From Chaunax sp. Z400 (lineage: Eukaryota > Chordata > Actinopteri > Lophiiformes > Chaunacidae): DNA of 64,000 bases. Position numbers and translations under genes: made by a program. The DNA is taken from positions 13,470,471 to 13,534,470 of the forward strand of contig CM075183.1 of the NCBI GenBank assembly GCA_037577475.1. Direction: 5' to 3'. Positions 28,901-36,949 of the stretch are shown piece by piece (the stretch's first letter is position 1; the number at the start of each line of letters is the position of its first letter). The notes under the pieces are model-generated. The model was not told where the DNA came from and ran no database searches. It was given only the letters and a program-made list of their open reading frames with translations.

Positions 28901-31900
28901 TATCTGTGATATTACATTTGTGAATAATATTATTTATTATATGATGGATTTGGAACTGTTTTATTCTGTTTTTGTTTCTCTCATGCATGCATGAATGACA
29001 TAAGAAGATTCTAAACCAACCCAAATATGAAGGGATACAGTTTGAAAGTAAATTCTGTTCCTCTGGAGGTTTTTTTCCCTGATACTCTTTCTCATCCTTT
29101 GTGCCCTTGACACCCGTTCTGGTGATCGGCTCTGTTTTTTACTCCTCCCTGCTTCACCATTCCTTTTTTGTTCTCCACCCGTCCTGAGGAATGTTTTCAG
29201 TATTCCCAATCCTGTCTGATATCCCCTTCTATCTAACATTGACCATGTCTCTTTCTTCTCTGTGGGCCACAGTCTCTCTTTTTAATCACTCCCCTCCGTC
29301 TAATAGCAGTGCTGTCCCTAATGTTAAAAATTTTTTTATGTTAACGTGACCAAATCGTTTTATCCACAGGGGGAGAAGGGAAAGAAGGGCAAAAAAGGGC
29401 CTAAGGGCGAGAAAGGAGAACAGGGTGCCCCTGGATTAGATGCACCCTGCCCATTGGTATGTCTCAACTGTGAGCTGGGAATCGCCTCCTAGCCTTGTAG
29501 AGCAGTTGTCCCGAACAAGGATGAGCACCCTGTGGCTAAACAGATGCCCAACTTCCAGCAAAATACATCAACTTGAAACAGTTTATTTCTCTCCTGTAAC
29601 AGTTTAGACACAAAAAAAATGCCATTAAATGCTGAAAAAACATACAATTATGGCTGGTATATTGTGGCATCAGCAAGCTCACAGGGCAGCTCCTCCCTTG
29701 TCTCCCACCCTTGTGTCCGTCATAGTGGACGAACGCAGGGGTTTAAGGGTCGTCCACCTCTCTCCCAGTAACACTCCGAGGTCATCTTTGCAAACAGGGT
29801 TTCCGGGGATTTAAGGGTGAAAAGGGGGAACCAGGGCAGCCAGGTCTGGACGGGCTGGATGCCCCATGCCAATTGGTACAGTATTTCTCTCTTTCCTCCA
29901 CCTTGCATCCATGCATGCTGCTCACCTTCAGTCATGACTGAAAGCAAAACCATGCATGTCTCGAGAGCTTGACAATCATGAACACGCTTTATGTGGATCA
30001 CAATCAAATTTTCCATTCATGAATTGTTAGAAAGAGCCACATGCACGAACAATATACAGTACTTCACTAACTTCCTGACCGCAAGCAGCCTCTTTTAGAT
30101 GAAACACGCCATTACACATGAGAAATCTAAAATATACATATGATTATTGATGTAATTGATACTTCGATTTATCCCTCTAACTGAAACCTTCCATTCCCTT
30201 GATTAAAACTTGAAAAAAAACTGCTTTCCTTCCAGCTGATTCCTCAATGGTCACCAGTTACCTTTTAACCTGATGCTAACACAGACTCCCCTTTACTGAT
30301 GTCCATGCTAACGGCACATGGACCCCTCCTCTACTCCTTTAACTCTGCTTTTCCTTTATCTGTATTTGTACCAATTGGGCCAGACCATGAAGAGAAAAAG
30401 ATCATTAAACTGGTTACTGCTCCAGACTTCTTTTAGATGAGAATATTACATTTTTTAAATGCTTTTTATGATGCTGTCTGCATTTGAAAAGAATGCTGTG
30501 ATATGCATGAAAGTTCTAACAGTATGGCTACATATGTAAGATGTTAAAAAACTAATTTAAAAGGCCTTAGTGATTTTAAGCATACTGTATATCATGTGTG
30601 GATGGTGCAGTTAGTTATAGTAGCATAGAAATCACTCATATCACAACTGTCATCGCATTAAATTACATCTATTCATTTACTCAAACCAGCTGCATTAACT
30701 TTATTTAAAGATGAACTCCCTGATTTTGTTATAGTGTTTTGAAGCGCAACTGTGGGGAAACTATAAGTAAAATCATATGAATGTGCATAAGTTACTGTAT
30801 ATTTTGCTGCTTATTATGTGCATGAATGAGAATACATAGATGTAAGACTTCATATACATTTCATAACACTCATAACTTTCAATGAATGTCACATAAGGAG
30901 CAATAATCTAGAGAGGTTTTGTCAAAGTTGCACATATCAACTCTGACGTGGTGATGCCACGCTTTTCACAAGACAGCAGCTCCACATGATGCAAAAATAC
31001 TGCAGTTTGGAGTCTTTAAATGTCCAGAAATAAGTTTGATATAAACATGTAAAATGAGAGAAATGGTGTAATTTATGTCATTAAGTACGGAGGCCCTAAA
31101 GGGACATGTGCAAAATGGTGCGCACCAGAAAACTGTGTGCACGAGGAAGATTTTTTTTTTTGCCCATGTCCCTTTACGGCCTCCGTAGTTAAGTGATGAA
31201 GATTTTTTTTTTTAAAGATAATTTGCCTATGGTTTGAAGCACAGTTTCATTTCACTCAATTTGGCAGTCTGTCTATGTGAAAACGTTGCATGATTTAGGC
31301 AGGATGGGACATTTTCACTCTATCACCCACATGTGATTTTGGCTTATTAACTGGATGCACTTTTGTCATGAATATCTAAAGGTCTGACATCTGTTTTGTG
31401 TTTTTGTGGGCTAAAATCCACTCATTTATCACTCTATAACAGCAAATCTCCTGTTTTAGTCCTCATAGTTTTTTTTTCTTCCCTGCTAATCTGCTATAAA
31501 CAGGGCCCAGATGGATTACCAATGCCTGGATGCTGGCAGAAGGTAAGACAAGTACTATATATATATATGACTAATTTGGCGGGCTTCAGTAGTGCAGCTG
31601 CACATTTACAGAGTGAGCAAAATATAAGGGCCATTTCTAATGAGCTTTAAAGCTACAGTAAAGTGCATATTTGCATCCTTAGCTTGCATCTTGTATTGGA
31701 AATGAGAACCAAATCCATGGTTTTAGTCTTTCCTGCTGAAGAGACAAAAAAAAGCCCTCCTAATATTTTGTTCCCTCCATGTCAGTTCATTTTTTTTTCA
31801 TGTGGGTTTCAGTTTTTCTATGTTTGCACGTGTTTTCCGTCATAACTGTGTGAAACCAGATTGTACAACACAAGTCATGAAACGGTGTGAAAACATGTCC

Positions 31901-31942
31901 ATCTTCACGTCACTCTCTCTCCTGTGTTTTTTCTTGCAGTGA
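2596..31942 (+). CDS. col25a1: Collagen alpha-1(XXV) chain, 3' part of gene (29 coding exons plus stop exon)
   Basis: Type II transmembrane collagen (CLAC-P), known in mammals as a neuronal and muscle surface collagen shed by furin, needed for motor innervation and found in amyloid plaques. Twenty-nine exons, all starting and ending in phase 0 with AG/GT borders, join into 483 codons of mostly Gly-X-Y repeat. They match the order I recall for human COL25A1, with landmarks GSSAAGIK, PPGKGERG, ATEIIDYNGN, GPPGPPGPHGPPGPM, DAPCQL and the C-terminus GPDGLPMPGCWQK. The cytoplasmic, transmembrane and first collagenous exons are not in the window, so the gene is cut at the left edge. About 29 kb holds what spans far more in mammals. 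COL13A1 and COL23A1 are the nearest relatives, but the tail and the EIIDYNG linker point to COL25A1. The exons are given in the segment entries below. Confidence 0.95.
2623..9827 (+). other. col25a1 introns between the first five exons
   Basis: Four introns (2623-4433, 4479-6754, 6800-7431 and 7459-9827) with no other genes seen. A purine-rich run lies near 5433-5457. Around 6137-6390 (- strand), and around 9108-9165 (- strand, with a GGTTCAAATC box and T-run tail), there are tRNA-promoter-like boxes that may be worn SINE pieces. Otherwise the sequence is plain AT-rich intron. Confidence 0.5.
9873..14419 (+). other. Largest col25a1 intron in the window (4.5 kb)
   Basis: No coding exon was recognised. 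It holds a CpG-richer patch at about 11220-11560 and a tRNA-derived SINE-like relic near 12405-12540. Two long T-runs lie at 14229-14262. The open frame of about 156 codons on the - strand at 11192-11662 overlaps the CpG-rich patch and looks compositional. Confidence 0.5.
12405..12540 (+). mobile_element. Worn tRNA-derived SINE-like relic
   Basis: The segment has a perfect A-box-like TGGCACAGTGG followed by TTTTTGAATCC at B-box distance. The following text (GGCAGGGGCCTTTTCTG...) resembles the body of a common fish tRNA-derived repeat whose next part reads GGGGCCTTTCTGTG. It is too diverged to assign to a family. Intronic and presumably inert. Confidence 0.4.
18215..20936 (+). CDS. col25a1: col25a1 exons, segment 2: end of collagenous domain and start of non-collagenous linker (5 exons)
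   Basis: Exons at 18215-18277, 19474-19542, 20298-20342, 20563-20607 and 20859-20936 (63, 69, 45, 45 and 78 bp), all phase 0. The 69-bp exon carries a one-residue triplet break at PPGKGERG. The 78-bp exon starts GPPGHKGDQGATE and then leaves the triplet pattern into IIDYNGNIQEALQ, the start of an internal non-collagenous domain. The EIIDYNGN signature is diagnostic for COL25A1. Introns here are short (about 220-1200 bp). Two of them, 18278-19473 and 20608-20858, carry CTCF-like motifs. Confidence 0.93.
18998..19012 (-). promoter_or_regulatory. CTCF-like motif
   Basis: Read on the - strand the site is GGCCAGTAGAGGGCG, a close match to the CTCF core CCASYAGRGGGCRS. It lies in a col25a1 intron. 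Occupancy cannot be judged from sequence alone. Confidence 0.5.
20727..20743 (+). promoter_or_regulatory. Strong CTCF-like motif
   Basis: CCACTAGGGGGCAGCAG matches the vertebrate CTCF consensus at essentially every core position. It sits in the 251-bp intron just before the EIIDYNGN exon. It is in the opposite orientation to the motif at 18998-19012. Confidence 0.6.
21622..21645 (+). CDS. col25a1: col25a1 24-bp microexon in the non-collagenous linker
   Basis: The sequence between a strong acceptor (pyrimidine tract, then ctgcag) and a gtaatt donor encodes KITTITVT. It links ...NIQEALQ to the next Gly-X-Y run. The human chain has a similar Ile/Thr-rich octet here as I recall it. At 24 bp the exon is in frame and skippable. 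A UG-repeat tract starts 13 bases after the donor, a context typical of regulated splicing. Confidence 0.88.
21658..21700 (+). repeat. (TG)n microsatellite
   Basis: A TG dinucleotide run with one TC interruption begins 13 bases after the donor of the 24-bp microexon. In the pre-mRNA it would be a UG repeat, the preferred target of CELF-type splicing factors. Confidence 0.9.
22632..24672 (+). CDS. col25a1: col25a1 exons, segment 3: collagenous domain after the linker (6 exons)
   Basis: Exons at 22632-22676, 22823-22867, 23597-23677, 23784-23846, 23968-24018 and 24646-24672 (45, 45, 81, 63, 51 and 27 bp). The translation begins GPPGPPGPLGPQGVK and runs through GDRGMPGLPGLDGER and GYKGSKGDMGMPG. 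The 51-bp exon starts with Ile-Ser instead of Gly, a break just before GPPGPPGPHGPPGPM. It lies in the same place as the human SII interruption. The six exons are packed within about 2 kb. All junctions are phase 0 with good AG/GT borders. Confidence 0.93.
22882..23040. mobile_element. pogo/Tigger-like MITE remnant
   Basis: The left end CAGTCAAACCTGG and the right end (complement AGTCAAAACTGTCTAAG) are diverged inverted termini of about 16 bp. Between them are pieces resembling the ATAAGACCACCT text of pogo-type elements. At about 159 bp there is no room for a transposase. It fills part of the intron between the 22823 and 23597 exons. No clean TA duplication survives. Confidence 0.6.
24841..25018. 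repeat. Inverted repeat, arms about 30 bp, spacer 115 bp
   Basis: The left arm 24841-24870 starts TTGAAATGTTTATT and contains GCAGCAGCAGAAC. The right arm 24986-25018 is its complement with two mismatches and a three-base gap. The outline is that of a small MITE, but there are no obvious target duplications. Confidence 0.65.
25445..25480. repeat. 36-bp imperfect palindrome
   Basis: The two halves match as reverse complements at 32 of 36 positions, centred on CGACTGCAGTCG, with outer arms CCTGTCCTT and AAGGACAGG. It could form a cruciform or RNA hairpin. It lies about 105 bp before another perfect inverted repeat. Confidence 0.75.
25585..25633. repeat. Perfect 14-bp inverted repeat
   Basis: GGACTTTACAATTA at 25585-25598 is repeated as its exact complement at 25620-25633, with a 21-base spacer. 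Confidence 0.8.
25812..27964 (+). CDS. col25a1: col25a1 exons, segment 4: C-terminal collagenous domain (6 exons)
   Basis: Exons at 25812-25892, 26209-26244, 26740-26793, 26899-26952, 27532-27558 and 27911-27964 (81, 36, 54, 54, 27 and 54 bp). The coding is uninterrupted Gly-X-Y apart from the end of the 26740 exon (GPKGDI, then GERG). It includes GEPGPRGPYGLP and GDKGDVGERGEK, which resemble the human C-terminal part. The acceptor of the first exon (tgtttttgaag) is weaker than the others, but the frame and the following donor (gtgagt) support it. Confidence 0.92.
29370..29456 (+). CDS. col25a1: col25a1 first DAPC exon (lysine-rich, alternative C-terminal exon)
   Basis: An 87-bp phase-0 exon beginning GEKGKKGKKGPKGEKGEQ and ending GLDAPCPL. 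The GKKGKKGPK run is strongly basic, and CLAC is known to bind heparin, so a glycosaminoglycan contact is possible (inference). The Cys in DAPC can form an interchain disulfide. The exon ends almost exactly like the next one, so it can join that exon or skip straight to the terminal GPDGLP exon without changing frame. Human COL25A1 isoforms ending after either a DAPCPL or a DAPCQL exon are recalled from knowledge. Confidence 0.9.
29798..29875 (+). CDS. col25a1: col25a1 second DAPC exon
   Basis: A 78-bp phase-0 exon beginning GFRGFKGEKGEPGQPG and ending GLDGLDAPCQL. It is nearly identical to the human exon GFRGVKGEKGEPGQPGLDG... as I recall it. The intron separating it from the preceding DAPC exon is only 341 bp. 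The two exons look like an old tandem duplication used singly or together. Confidence 0.92.
29876..31503 (+). other. col25a1 intron before the last coding exon
   Basis: A 1.6-kb intron. I looked for an alternative Gly-Cys-Trp terminal exon, as in the other human isoform, and did not see one. It carries the inverted repeat at 31081-31192. The short open frames look random. Confidence 0.5.
31081..31192. repeat. 28-bp near-perfect inverted repeat with 56-base spacer
   Basis: The arms 31081-31108 and 31165-31192 match at 26 of 28 positions. Both contain TACGGAGGCC and AAAGGGACATG and both end in TTAA. The spacer ends in a T-run. This could be a small MITE or hairpin repeat. The TTAA ends recall piggyBac-type targets, but the terminal sequence does not start with the usual CCC. 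Confidence 0.7.
31504..31542 (+). CDS. col25a1: col25a1 last amino-acid-coding exon, C-terminus PMPGCWQK
   Basis: A 39-bp exon encoding GPDGLPMPGCWQK, the C-terminal non-collagenous end of the human chain as I recall it. The donor is AAG|gtaaga. If this intron were retained the frame would run on for 35 codons to a stop at 31648-31650. With splicing, the stop comes from the next exon. The Cys and Trp are typical of the conserved C-terminal trimer end. Confidence 0.93.
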
Positions 31943-34900
31943 TCGCTCTAACCTGAAACGCATGGAGTTTGTAAATAATGCTTCTTTTATGGTATTTATA
32001 GTTTTTTTTTTAATGGATAAAAAAAAGTCTAAAAGCAAAGAAGTCTATGTGTACAATGATACAAAAAGAGATAACGTCTCGAGCTTCATGCCCTAAGCTG
32101 CTTCTACTCACATCACCGTGTGGAAAAAACAACAAAAAAACAACACGTGTGTGCGCTCTCTCACATCCACATCGTGGTGGAGTTCAGATCCTTGGCTGGC
32201 GGCAGAACTCGTCTCTGTAGTCTTTGCATGGCTCAGACTGGAGCGTCACAGCCCGGACAGATTCATGGGCCAAATGGAGACGTGCAAAGGAGTTGGAGGA
32301 GGAAGAGGAGAAGGAGGGGGGATCTGGACTTGCTCTCTAACACCAAACGCTAGGTGTTTTGTGTTGTTTCGTCTCAACAGTCTCACCATCCATTCATGCA
32401 GCACCATTTTCTAAAAGACTAAAACAAGAAAAAAGACTGTGCCAAACAGAATATTGCACCCCTGACCCTGCAAACGCATGAGTATTATACTGAAACTATA
32501 TTTATATGTATTGTACATACATGTCACTGTTTTGTGGTTGCGTCATGGCTTCTGCAGAAAAGAAAAAAAACAACACTAACATGTAAAACCAACAGCCCCA
32601 GAACTCCGAATTTGTAATTTTCTTTGCTTTCCTTTAATCTTCCCAAGGGAGTCACGCCATGGCTGGTAGCCTGAAAATCCCCCAGAAAGTAAAGGTTATT
32701 GTTGCTTTATTGTGGTGACGCCTGCAAGAGGGTATGATATCAGCAGGTTTTCACTGTTGCACTCGAGTGGCTCAGCATCATCAGCGTGGTGTCTCCCAAC
32801 AGCCACACATCTCCAGACCAGAGGGGGGAGAACTTAGCAGGATCGCTGCACTGACAGGAACATAATTCAGGCTGACTCGGATTGGAGATGGGACAGGCCT
32901 GCAGAGGGACACCCTCTGAGCGCGGGAATGGATTTTGCAGGAGTCTCATCGATCTCCATAGAGATCAGCTGGAGCGTCTGTCTCTCCTGACGGACGGCGC
33001 TTCATCTACTGAGAGCGTCAACAGAATGCAATCATATTTCTTTTCTTTATTTTGTTTTTGCTCTCATTGTTTAACTCTGTATTTTCGTGTATTATAGCCT
33101 TTGGTGCCTCAAGCTTTTATTCATTCCTTTATCAGAAATGTACAATTTTATATCTTATTTTGAATTATTGGATTGGTGTTTGTCTCAGAAGGGTAAGTTT
33201 GGATTAGCAACACACCCAGAGGATTGAACAGATACACGTTGAGCACTGTTTTCAATCTGGACAGCTGGTTTTATCTTTACCTGAGCGCACAAGTAGGATT
33301 GCACCCATTGTGGTCGTGCAGCTTCTGGTCTGGAAGCTCATTGTTTGAGCAAAACACATGAAGCGTTGCAACAAACATGCTACTCGGTTCATTCTGGACT
33401 CTGTGTGTGGGATGTTAAATGTACGGTGTTGTCAGTTCACTGCATGTACACAACTTATGACATGGTTTTCTTAAATATTGACATTAAGCGTATATCTGAA
33501 TGTGTATCAGATGCATAAGGCATTGTTTCAGGTTTGTTTTTTTTAATTGTTCAGTTGCAGTATTTCAGATTAAGGCAGTCACACTGCACATTCATATTGT
33601 CTTAAAGATACGGAAAAAATGTAATACAGTGCAAGGAAAGACTAAATTTGACAGATACAGTTAACTGGTAAACTTTCATTAATGCACCACAGTCTCACTG
33701 GCGGCCAGTTGTGTCACATTCCATATCAGATGGAGCAAAAAAAATAAAATAAAATAGAGCACCAGAATTTAAGCATCTTTTTTTATATTTCATATTTTCC
33801 AATTGCTTTCTGACAGTAGTTGCTATGCAAAGGTGGTACTTCTTTACTTCAACGCTGGAAATATGCATCAATATTTACTTTTTTAGCGGAGCAACATTCT
33901 GTTGTGTTGTGGCAGCAGCCAGAGGTGGATTGACGGTGGATTTGTTCCCATATGATTGTACTGTTCATCTCATCGCTCTAAAGAATGGATGTACATCTGT
34001 ATAGATTGTAATGGTGCTATCTGATAGCAGGTCAACAAAAGCTCAGCTCTACTAGCGGCAAGAACTACACAACAGGTTTCTTTATTGTTGTCGGGGGTTT
34101 TGTATGTTACATATATTTGTGTATTTGTCTCAGTATTTTAAATGGTACATTATTTATTTTTCTATCATTTCTTAAATGAAGGCATTTTGGTTCTAAACAG
34201 CATTCCTTTCGATCGTTTCGGCTGTTGATGTCGGTTTCCACTGCATCGCTGACATTGCGGAGAATTTCGGATCATGCTTAGGCATCGCAGGACAGTTATG
34301 CAAAAGTGTGCAGTGATCAGTGTGTGTTCACTGTGCTTTTAATTCAGCTCATAGGCCTTACAATGGAACACATCTGCTTTTATTTAATTCTGTGTGTCGA
34401 AAAGGCCAACTATGACAACAGAGTACTGCCAATGCAACTGCGCAAAAAGTTCATTACCACATCTGTTTCTCACACGTTCTCTTTTCTCTCTCTCTCTCTC
34501 TCTCTATTTACATTGAATGTAGTTTGATATATGTATAGTTGAGTATTAATGTACTGCTAAAATGTGTGCTCATTTGACAAAAAGTGCAATTTATACTTTG
34601 GTTAATGTGTGTAGCATCAAATGCAGCTGCATCCTCACATCAAGTCATGCTACCCTAGAAACCACTACCTGGAAAGAAAATGTTTATTTGAAGGAAAACA
34701 GACAAATGTAAACATGGACCTTTCATTATATCTAACTTTTGATTGGTTTGAATATTTCCTCAAATACAGTCCCTTCACTCATGATATGTTATTTCCATTA
34801 CCTAATATTTACTAAATTTTTGTGTTGCGTGTTTTTTTTGTTTTTTTTTAACTGTGTTTTGATTTCCAGCCTTTGTTACAGTATTTGTTCTCACAAATTG

Positions 34901-35530
34901 CTGTATCTTTAGCATGTGCAGCTAATTTTTAATTGATTTTTTTTTTATTTGATTGATTGTTGTGTTTCCTTGTTTAACTGTCTGATTTGTTTTTTTTATT
35001 CTGCTATTAGCAGAAGTGCCAAAACATTTCACTGATTTATTTCCTTGAGGGGCTCCAAAATGACTCATTGATCGGCCACATGTGTATTTTTCAGTGTTAT
35101 AGAAATGAGTTTTCTTCTCAGTAACATACACCAAGAGCCAGACTTCACTCGTCTCAGCTTAAAAGTGCTGGTGTAAGATAACTGACAAATCACATTCTGC
35201 ACCATGCCCAAAGACACTGGTCTGTTATCAGAACTTAAACACATCTATACCCTCCAATGAGCCACAGCCTTACTGAAATATATCACCACATATTCTCTAG
35301 AATAAGAATAAGCCAGGAGCAAATATTCAAAGCTAAATCCATACTGTGGCTTTTTTTTCTTTTTTAAAGTTAAAACTGCTTTTTTTTATTTGTGGTGTTT
35401 GCTCCGTTTCTGTTCTGCATTTGTTTACCCACTAAATTGAAGTTTCTTTAAAGAGCCTTGTGTTCTCATGCTACTATATTTCAATATGACTGTACCGTTG
35501 GAGCCAAATAAACAGTCTTTCAAATACATC
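31940..35530 (+). other. col25a1: col25a1 terminal exon: stop codon and probable 3'UTR
   Basis: The acceptor ttcttgcag is followed at once by TGA (31940-31942), so the last amino acid (Lys) and the stop codon are in different exons. The rest would be untranslated. It is AT-rich, with no long credible ORF. A canonical AATAAA at 35507-35512 is the best distal poly(A) signal. An A-rich AATAAA-containing run near 33742 could be an earlier site. A (CT)n run lies near 34483-34503. The 3' end is inferred, not proven. Confidence 0.65.
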
Positions 35531-36159
35531 GAACAAACAGTCTTGCCTTCATTGGTAGTCCTCAATATTCTATTTAGTCTTACATTACTGAATTTGATGT
35601 TCTCTCTTAGAATAACTGCAGCTAATAACCAGAAAATACATGTATGTGTGCTTTGTATTAAACAGACACAACATTTACAAACTATGAAGGAAGTGTGTGT
35701 TTTAAAAAAAATGGCTCTATGATAACCTTCACTAACTGTAGGTGGAAGAGCCTTCAGGCAAAATGTCACTTTTAAAGTGTACTTAAAAAGCAAACATAAT
35801 TTATTTTTTTATTATTTAGTTCATTTCTACATTCTTATATTTTTAATTTCTAGGCGTATTTTTTCATTGATGCTATTTTGTCATATAAACCAGCAACTGT
35901 AATTATATAAATGTAGAGGAGTAAAAAGTACAATATTTCACTCTATTCCACAAGTGTGTACATGTTTAATGAATTAGGTGGTGTAATACTTCCAATATCA
36001 GCATCTGAAATGTAGGTTAATAAAAAGAAATACTCAAGTAGAGCTATATGATGTTCAACAGTAGTCAGTATTTAGAATTTTGAGCTCAAAGTCCAAATAC
36101 AGGAAATACAAGAAATACAGTAAACTACCAGACGCCCTTAGTCTGAATTATTTTATCTC
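35531..36159. other. Intergenic region after col25a1
   Basis: No gene seen. At about 35900-36045 two fragments (AGGAGTAAAAAGTACAATAT and AAATACTCAAGTAGAG) match the inner part of a fish hAT-type non-autonomous element. A fuller copy of the same element lies at 42774-43179. Confidence 0.5.
35900..36045 (+). mobile_element. Fragment of ACTTAAGTA-type hAT-like MITE
   Basis: The segment shares wording with a common fish repeat: GTAGAGGAGTAAAAAGTACA, then about 85 bases on GAAATACTCAAGTAGAG. Both termini are missing. Family placement (hAT-like) comes from memory of the repeat's ends. Confidence 0.5.
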
Positions 36160-36530
36160 CTCCAAGGAGAACAAGTTTTCATTGTCCTTTTGTTTGCTGA
36201 TTGGATTATAAGCATGATTACGCAAAAACTGATGAGCCGATTTCCATGAAACTTGGTGGGAAGACGGATGTTGGGCCAGACAGATTAAATTTTGGTGGAT
36301 CCAGATTTAGCCCCAGATCCAGGATTTTTTTGTTTGTCCCCCCCCCCCCCTTTCTTTAACTTGCATGTTTGGACATTTTCTTTAATTTCTCGGTGGGATA
36401 ATGCATGGATCAGGAATATTTAGAGGATTGGTATCTATACATATATGCAATTCGGTGCAGATTAAAAAAAAAATTTAAAATCCGGATCCACCAGATTTAA
36501 TTAGTTGGCTGTTACATATTTATGGTTACA
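36160..36530 (+). repeat. Interspersed fish repeat upstream of etnppl
   Basis: Phrases such as CTCCAAGGAG, GATTACGCAAAAACTGATG, CATGAAACTTGGTGGGAAGA and GGATCCAGATTTAG are diagnostic of a short repeat I recognise from many teleost sequences. A C-run of about 12 lies near 36339-36350. I cannot name its class. It ends about 200 bp before the CRE-containing promoter segment. Confidence 0.6.
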
Positions 36531-36730
36531 GGGCTATGAGTTTGATTTTAGTAAGGCTATTTATTATTGTTTGTCAATATATATATATGTCCTGCAAAAA
36601 AAAAAAAAAAAAAAGGTATTGGCTTATTTTCAGTATTGTGACAAAACCTTTACATATTCAAATCATAAGAAAACAGTGGAAATGATTCGCATGTCAGAAA
36701 TAATATTACATGGTGTCGGTGGTGTTGAAA

Positions 36731-36775
36731 CAGCTGACACCTGTCTGACGTCACTACCCAGACAGCTGTCAGGTG
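36731..36775. promoter_or_regulatory. Inverted-repeat element with palindromic CRE, etnppl promoter
   Basis: The arms CAGCTGACACCTGTCTG (36731-36747) and CAGACAGCTGTCAGGTG (36759-36775) are complementary at 15 of 17 positions. A perfect CRE, TGACGTCA, lies at 36746-36753 and reaches into the 11-base loop. Each arm carries two E-boxes (CAGCTG plus CACCTG or its complement). The element lies about 100 bp upstream of the TATA box. CREB/ATF and bHLH binding is inferred from motif only. Confidence 0.65.
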
Positions 36776-36791
36776 TAAGATTCTGAAGTGT

Positions 36792-36807
36792 CGGCTAGGT
36801 GGCAGCA
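36792..36807 (+). promoter_or_regulatory. CTCF-like motif between col25a1 and etnppl
   Basis: CGGCTAGGTGGCAGCA matches the right half of the CTCF core (AGGTGGCAG) well and the left half poorly. It lies about 70 bp upstream of the etnppl TATA box. Confidence 0.4.
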
Positions 36808-36874
36808 CGAGAGAGTGGCACCCGCGCCTGAGGAGGGGGGTGGGGGGGGTGGCGTCGGTGCGTTTCTCTGTGTG

Positions 36875-36880
36875 TATAAA
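36875..36880 (+). promoter_or_regulatory. etnppl: TATA box of etnppl
   Basis: TATAAA lies 69 bases before the start codon, which would put the transcription start near 36905. A G-rich run (36835-36852) lies directly upstream. Confidence 0.7.
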
Positions 36881-36949
36881 GCCAGGTTACTTAAGCGAGT
36901 GTCGCTCGTCTTTGTATCCGTGGGAAGAAAAGTGTGTGTCGCCTGAAAG

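Noticed and set aside
29876..31503. Alternative terminal exon encoding a second Gly-Cys-Trp C-terminus
   Set aside because: I looked for the other human-type end before the 31504 exon and found no GCW-encoding exon with splice borders.
32882..33097. Short open frames in the col25a1 3'UTR (also near 31887-32414)
   Set aside because: They follow the spliced stop codon, have random composition, and overlap one another in several frames.
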